The position numbers were made by a program, and so were the translations under genes. Below are positions 60,047-64,000 of a DNA stretch of 64,000 bases, piece by piece. Origin of the DNA: UBA11090 sp035560555 (GTDB taxonomy: Bacteria > Spirochaetota > Spirochaetia > Treponematales > Rectinemataceae); the NCBI GenBank assembly GCA_035560555.1, contig DATMZF010000069.1, positions 25,331-89,330 of the forward strand. The letters run 5' to 3'. Under the pieces are notes generated by a model. That model searched no databases, was not told the DNA's origin, and saw only the letters and a program-made list of their open reading frames with translations. Within the stretch, counting starts at the first letter, position 1. Every line of letters starts with the position of its first letter.

Positions 60047-61065
60047 AGAAAGTCCTTCTCGCGATAGCTTTGTCCGCGGGCGCCCTGATCGCCCTCGTGG
60101 GCAGCCTCTGTCTCGGCTCGGTGGCCCTCACGCCGGGTCAGATTTTCGCCGTCCTCGGCGCCAAGCTATTCGGGATCGTTTCGAACGTGGACGATGTGAC
60201 GCTCGTCATCGTCTGGCAGCTGCGCCTCGCGCGGACCCTTCTCGCCGGCGTGGCGGGGGCGGCCTTAGGCGTCTCCGGCGCCGTCCTCCAGGGCCTGTTC
60301 AGGAATCCTCTCGCCGACCCTTACTCCCTCGGCGTCTCCTCGGGCGCTTCCCTCGGAGCCGTGGCCGCCATAGCCCTCGGCGCGAAGATCGGCCTCGATT
60401 TCCCCGGCGCCACCGAGGCGGCCGCCTTCGTGGGCGCCGTCGTCTCGGCCGTCATCGTCTACGCCGTGGCCACCGTCAACCGGCGGACCGCCCCGACCGC
60501 CGCCCTCCTCCTGGCGGGGACGGCGGTGGGCTCCTTCCTCTCGGCCATCGTTTCCCTCATCGTGTCGATCAACGACAAAGACCTCCACGCCGTGTTTTTC
60601 TGGATGCTCGGAGGGTTCGGCGGCAAAGGCTGGTCCGAACTCGGCACCGCCTTCCCGGCCGCGCTCGTCGCGATCGTGGCGGCCCTGATTCTCGCCCGCC
60701 CGCTCGACATCCTCGGCGCGGGGGAAGAAGCCGCCGGAATCCTGGGTCTCAACGTGGGACTCCTGCGCGCCCTCGCCGTGGCGGTCGCCTCCCTGGGCGC
60801 GGCCTCGGCGGTGGCGGCCGGCGGCGTCATAGGCTTCGTCGGCCTCTTGGGCCCGCATTTCGCGAGGCTTCTCGTCGGTTCGCTCCATAAAAGGCTCATC
60901 CCCGTCTCGGCCGCCACGGGAGCCATCCTCCTCATGCTGGCGGATGCCGTGGCTCGCTCGGTGATGGCCCCCCTGGAACTGCCCGTCGGCGTCGTCACGG
61001 CCCTGCTGGGAGCCCCGCTTTTCCTGAAGCTCCTCGCCACCTCGCGGGAGGGCAAGGCCCTATGA
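60043..61065 (+). CDS. btuC: Corrinoid ABC transporter permease
   Basis: 340 residues, about ten membrane helices, FecCD/BtuC family. The motif LRLARTLLAGVAGAALGVSG and GLFRNPLADPYSLGVSSGAS are family hallmarks, with GFVGLLGPHFARLLVG near the C terminus. It forms the corrinoid channel with BtuD. Four-base overlaps on both sides. Confidence 0.94.
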   Translation: MKKVLLAIALSAGALIALVGSLCLGSVALTPGQIFAVLGAKLFGIVSNVDDVTLVIVWQLRLARTLLAGVAGAALGVSGAVLQGLFRNPLADPYSLGVSSGASLGAVAAIALGAKIGLDFPGATEAAAFVGAVVSAVIVYAVATVNRRTAPTAALLLAGTAVGSFLSAIVSLIVSINDKDLHAVFFWMLGGFGGKGWSELGTAFPAALVAIVAALILARPLDILGAGEEAAGILGLNVGLLRALAVAVASLGAASAVAAGGVIGFVGLLGPHFARLLVGSLHKRLIPVSAATGAILLMLADAVARSVMAPLELPVGVVTALLGAPLFLKLLATSREGKAL

Positions 61066-61934
61066 TAGCGACACCCATCCTCACCGCCGAGGGACTGACC
61101 GTCGGCTACCGGCCCAAATCCTTCATCCTCCACGATATTTCCATCCATCTCGACCGGGGGAAGATCCTCGCCGTCATCGGCCCGAACGGCGCCGGCAAGA
61201 CCACCCTCTTCAAGGCCCTTTCGGGCGAGCTGCCGGTTACCATCGGAAAGGTGCGGCTTTTCATGGAAGGGAAACATTCGTCCTCACGTGTCGAAATCCA
61301 CCGATTGTCCTCGCGCAGAAGGGCGCTCCATGTGGCTCGGGTCCTGCAGAACGAACAGCCGGCCTGGGCCGTTCCCGTGGATTCCTATGTCGAGGCGGGA
61401 CTCTTCGCCAAGGAAGGCTGGTTCGGGCGCGATTCGGGCGGGAGGAAGGCTATGGTGCGGCGAAGCCTGGAGCGCCTGGGCATAGGCGACCTCGGCTCCC
61501 GTCTCGTGACGGAACTGTCGGGTGGGGAATTCAGGAGGGTCGTGATCGCCAGGGCTCTCGCGCAGGATCCCGACGTCCTCCTCCTGGACGAACCCACGGC
61601 CGACCTCGATATGGCTCATCAGATGGAAACCTTGGACATCATGCGAGATCTGGCCCGCTCCGGAAAAGCCGTGGCATTTTCCGTTCACGACCTCAACCAG
61701 GCGGCCATGGCCGCCGATGAGATACTTCTTCTGGTGGAGGGAAGGGTGGCGGCCCTCGGCAGCCCCGAAGTCGTCCTGACGCCCGAAATCATCGAAAAAG
61801 CCTACGGCGCCAGGGTGATCGTGAAAAACCATCCCACCGTCGCGGTGCCCCACATCATCCTCGATCCGCCCTGGCTGCACGCGCCGCGGCTCCCGACATC
61901 CCGCGACGTGGATTCCGAAGGAGAAAATAAATGA
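61062..61934 (+). CDS. btuD: Corrinoid ABC transporter ATP-binding protein
   Basis: 290 residues. Walker A GPNGAGKTTLFKALSG, signature ELSGGEFRRVVIARALAQ, Walker B VLLLDEPTADLDMAHQ, and switch His in SVHDLNQAAMAADE. The FecE/BtuD type. It drives uptake through BtuC. Overlaps btuC and cobA by four bases each. Confidence 0.93.
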   Translation: MIATPILTAEGLTVGYRPKSFILHDISIHLDRGKILAVIGPNGAGKTTLFKALSGELPVTIGKVRLFMEGKHSSSRVEIHRLSSRRRALHVARVLQNEQPAWAVPVDSYVEAGLFAKEGWFGRDSGGRKAMVRRSLERLGIGDLGSRLVTELSGGEFRRVVIARALAQDPDVLLLDEPTADLDMAHQMETLDIMRDLARSGKAVAFSVHDLNQAAMAADEILLLVEGRVAALGSPEVVLTPEIIEKAYGARVIVKNHPTVAVPHIILDPPWLHAPRLPTSRDVDSEGENK

Positions 61935-62464
61935 AGCGCGGCTACGTCCAGGTATACACGGGAAACGGCAAAGGCAAGACGACGGCCGCGCTGGGACTCT
62001 GTGTGCGCGCCCTTGGCGCCGGACTCTCCGTCTACATTGGCCAGTTCATCAAGGGTATGAAATACTCGGAAATCGTCACGCTCGAAAAGCTTTCCGCGCT
62101 TTCAGGCGCGGGAAGGCTCGTCGTCGAGCAGTACGGAAGGGGCTGTTTCATTTTCCGCGAACCTCAGCCGGAGGATCTGGCGGCCGCCCGCTCGGGCCTC
62201 GAAAAAGCCATGGCGGCGACGCGTTCCGGACAATTCGACCTCGTCATCCTGGATGAAATCAACGTGGCCTCGCGTTACGGCTTCGTCACCGAAGAGGATT
62301 TCGCCTCCCTTCTCGACGCCCGCCCTGGGAACGTCGAGCTGGTGCTGACCGGCCGCTACGCTCCCGAATGCCTCCTCGCGCGCGCCGACCTCGTCACCGA
62401 AATGAAGGAGCTCCGCCACTACTACGCCGCCGGCGTCGAGGCGAGGGACGGGATAGAGCGCTGA
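61931..62464 (+). CDS. cobA: Cob(I)alamin adenosyltransferase (CobA/BtuR type)
   Basis: 177 residues. The P-loop GNGKGKTTAALGLCVRALG (residues ~12-30), VYIGQFIKGMKYSE, the DLVILDEINVAS strand and LTGRYAPECLLARADLVTEM identify it. It transfers the adenosyl group of ATP to reduced Co(I) corrinoids, making them substrates for CobQ, CbiB and CobU. Last gene of the riboswitch operon. Confidence 0.94.
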   Translation: MKRGYVQVYTGNGKGKTTAALGLCVRALGAGLSVYIGQFIKGMKYSEIVTLEKLSALSGAGRLVVEQYGRGCFIFREPQPEDLAAARSGLEKAMAATRSGQFDLVILDEINVASRYGFVTEEDFASLLDARPGNVELVLTGRYAPECLLARADLVTEMKELRHYYAAGVEARDGIER

Positions 62465-62583
62465 CGTCTCGCCCGGTGACGCCGCCGCGCCCCGGTAGCC
62501 GCGCCCAGGGCGCGCATCCGGTGCCTCCGTGCCCCAGCCATGCTCCGGTTCCGCCGCTTCCCGCCCCCCCAGCCGCGCCGACA

Positions 62584-62627
62584 TTGACAATCTTCCAGGC
62601 TGAATATATAGTTCAGCAACTTAAGTT
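62584..62627 (+). promoter_or_regulatory. Promoter of the XRE-cupin gene with two palindromes
   Basis: TTGACA (62584-62589), 17-bp spacer, TATAGT (62607-62612). GCTGAA-N7-TTCAGC (62599-62617) wraps the -10, and a perfect 10-bp palindrome AACTTAAGTT (62618-62627) covers the likely start point. Both are candidate operators for the regulator encoded next. 62465-62583 holds nothing else recognisable. Confidence 0.65.
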
Positions 62628-62645
62628 ATGCTTAAGAAGGTGGCC

Positions 62646-63224
62646 ATGAAGTATAAATTCGGCGAAAAAATCCGAAACGTGCGGGACCGGCGCGGTCTCA
62701 CGCTCAAGGAAGTGGCGGAAAAGGCCGGGATCAGCGAAAGCATGGTCTCCCAGATCGAGCGCAACCGAGTGTCCCCCGCCATTGACACCCTATTGGCCCT
62801 CGCCGACGCCTTGGACATCGACCTCGAATACCTCTTTTCCGACTACAGGCGCGAAAGGTCGGTGCAGATCGTCAAAGCGGCGGATCGATCGACCCTCGCC
62901 AAGCCGGGCATCCTCTACGAGCGACTTGCCCAGCTCGAAGGCATAATGCCGGGCATCGACGGCATAGAAGCCTACGAGATCAGCCTGGAACCGGGCGCGC
63001 AGACCGGCAGCGACGAATACGGCCACAAGGGTTCGGAGCTCGGCCTCGTCGTGGAAGGCCGCGCCGAACTCGTCATCGGAAAAGAAACCTACAGCCTCGA
63101 GAAGGGCGATTCGGCGGGCTTCGCCTCCGATTTCCCCCACATTCTCCGCAACACGAGCCAGAAACCGCTTCGCGTTTTCTGGGTCATAACCCCGCCAAAA
63201 AACGAAATATCCAAGAGGAGCTGA
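62646..63224 (+). CDS. XRE-family regulator with C-terminal cupin domain
   Basis: 192 residues. HTH of the Cro/CI type at residues 6-60 (GEKIRNVRDRRGLTLKEVAE, AGISESMVSQIERN). The cupin domain (residues ~105-190) has the metal/ligand barrel motifs GHKGSELGLVVEGRAELVIG and LEKGDSAGFASDFPHILRN. Such proteins sense small metabolites. ATG 62646 follows AAGAAGG; the earlier ATG at 62628 would fall on the palindrome at the transcription start. The dehydratase gene follows after two bases, its probable target. Confidence 0.88.
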   Translation: MKYKFGEKIRNVRDRRGLTLKEVAEKAGISESMVSQIERNRVSPAIDTLLALADALDIDLEYLFSDYRRERSVQIVKAADRSTLAKPGILYERLAQLEGIMPGIDGIEAYEISLEPGAQTGSDEYGHKGSELGLVVEGRAELVIGKETYSLEKGDSAGFASDFPHILRNTSQKPLRVFWVITPPKNEISKRS

Positions 63225-63226
63225 TT

Positions 63227-64000
63227 ATGGGAAAGACGCTCTCCGAGAAAATCTTCGAGACGCATCTCGTCGATATGCCCTTCGCCGACACCTGGGTGCT
63301 CAGGCTGGACACCGTTTTCTGCCATGAGATCACGACGCCGATAGCCATCGACGATCTAGTCAAAAAAGGCATGGACAGAGTTTACGAAGCCGACCGGATC
63401 AAGGCCGTCATCGATCATGTCTCGCCCGCCAAGGATTCCAAGACGGCCGAGCAGGGCAAGACGCTCCGCTCCTGGGCGCGCAGGCACGGGATCTCGGACT
63501 TTTTCGATATCGGCAGAAACGGCGTCTGTCACGCGCTCTTCCCCGAAAAGGGCTACGTGAGGCCGGGCTACGCCCTCGTGATGGGCGACAGCCACACCTG
63601 CACGCACGGGGCTTTCGGAGCCTTCGCCGCGGGCGTCGGAACCACCGATATCGAGATCGCGGTGCTCAAAGGGGTATGCGCCTTCCGCAGACCGGGGACG
63701 ATCCGCATGAATCTGGAAGGGCTGCCCAGGCCGGGCGTCTATCCCAAGGACCTCATCCTCAAGGCGATATCGGTGCTGGGCGTCGGCGGCGCCACGGCGA
63801 AAGTGCTCGAGTTCCGCGGCCCGGCGGTGGACGCGATGAGCATGGAAGGGCGCATGACCCTTTGCAACATGGCGGTCGAGGCCGGAGCGACGAGCGGGGT
63901 CTGCATGCCCGACGCAGCGACGGTCGATTACATCTGGCCCTTCATCGGACCCGAGGGCGAGAAACTCTACGCGACGAAGGCGGAGGCGCTGTCCGACTAC
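63227..64000 (+). CDS. Aconitase-superfamily dehydratase, large subunit (LeuC/homoaconitase type), N-terminal part
   Basis: 258 codons, cut by the right edge. MGKTLSEKIFETHLVDMPFA, then VFCHEITTPIAIDDL, the iron-sulfur enzyme motif VMGDSHTCTHGAFGAFAAG with VGTTDIE, and PGTIRMNLEG place it among the methanogen/IPMI-type LeuC proteins. Substrate could be isopropylmalate, homocitrate, 2,3-dimethylmalate or citrate-like acids. The upstream XRE-cupin regulator suggests a catabolic rather than leucine-biosynthetic role (inference). AAGAGGAG precedes the ATG. Confidence 0.88.
   Translation, partial: MGKTLSEKIFETHLVDMPFADTWVLRLDTVFCHEITTPIAIDDLVKKGMDRVYEADRIKAVIDHVSPAKDSKTAEQGKTLRSWARRHGISDFFDIGRNGVCHALFPEKGYVRPGYALVMGDSHTCTHGAFGAFAAGVGTTDIEIAVLKGVCAFRRPGTIRMNLEGLPRPGVYPKDLILKAISVLGVGGATAKVLEFRGPAVDAMSMEGRMTLCNMAVEAGATSGVCMPDAATVDYIWPFIGPEGEKLYATKAEALSDY

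Overview
The window is about 60% GC and gene-dense, with no mobile element, CRISPR array or rRNA. It looks like the chromosome of a spirochaete, probably a Treponema/Rectinemataceae-type lineage. This is an inference from gene content: HPr and HPr kinase beside rpoN and hpf, an AroD-AroE fusion, a CBS-containing family II pyrophosphatase, an ApbE lipoprotein with a periplasmic FMN-binding partner, and signal-peptide beta-barrel-like proteins ending in Phe. No 16S or complete marker set is present to prove it.

Layout. 1-9.8 kb: acetate kinase (cut by the left edge), a DinB-like protein, a VIT-type metal transporter, a DJ-1 protein, a flippase-like membrane protein, an outer-membrane-like protein, an FMN-binding exported protein, tRNA-Leu(CAA), a PAP2 phosphatase, ApbE, an MBL hydrolase and a DbpA-type RNA-binding protein. 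10-24.5 kb: housekeeping (aroDE fusion, era, pth, alpha-galactosidase, beta-barrel-like protein, pyrophosphatase, TraB, holA, lexA, ptsH, hprK, hpf, rpoN). 24.6-30 kb: grpE-dnaK-dnaJ and a second J-domain protein. 30-33.3 kb: a copper module (csoR, copA, copZ) with a visible CsoR-type operator.

33.3-38.3 kb (minus strand) is a tightly overlapping cobamide salvage operon: flavin reductase, cobU, a TIM-barrel protein that I read as the remodelling phosphodiesterase CbiR, cobS, cobD and cbiB. It is divergent from an Fe(III)-type ABC transporter (38.4-42.3 kb). At 56.2-62.5 kb a second cobamide operon (cobQ, cobT, btuF, btuC, btuD, cobA) sits behind a strong promoter and a cobalamin riboswitch. 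Together they import corrinoids, adenosylate them, rebuild the nucleotide loop and possibly exchange the lower ligand. No corrin-ring genes are in the window.

44.9-54.6 kb (minus strand) is a nine-gene operon: an RpiR regulator with a striking 30-bp palindromic operator, a complete peptide-type ABC transporter, a UroD-superfamily protein, a C45-type acyltransferase/amidohydrolase, and an M24 'aminopeptidase' that has lost canonical metal ligands. I know of no described pathway with this combination; it is the best candidate here for an uncharacterised uptake-and-degradation system. The right edge has an XRE-cupin regulator with palindromes over its promoter and the start of a LeuC/aconitase-type dehydratase.
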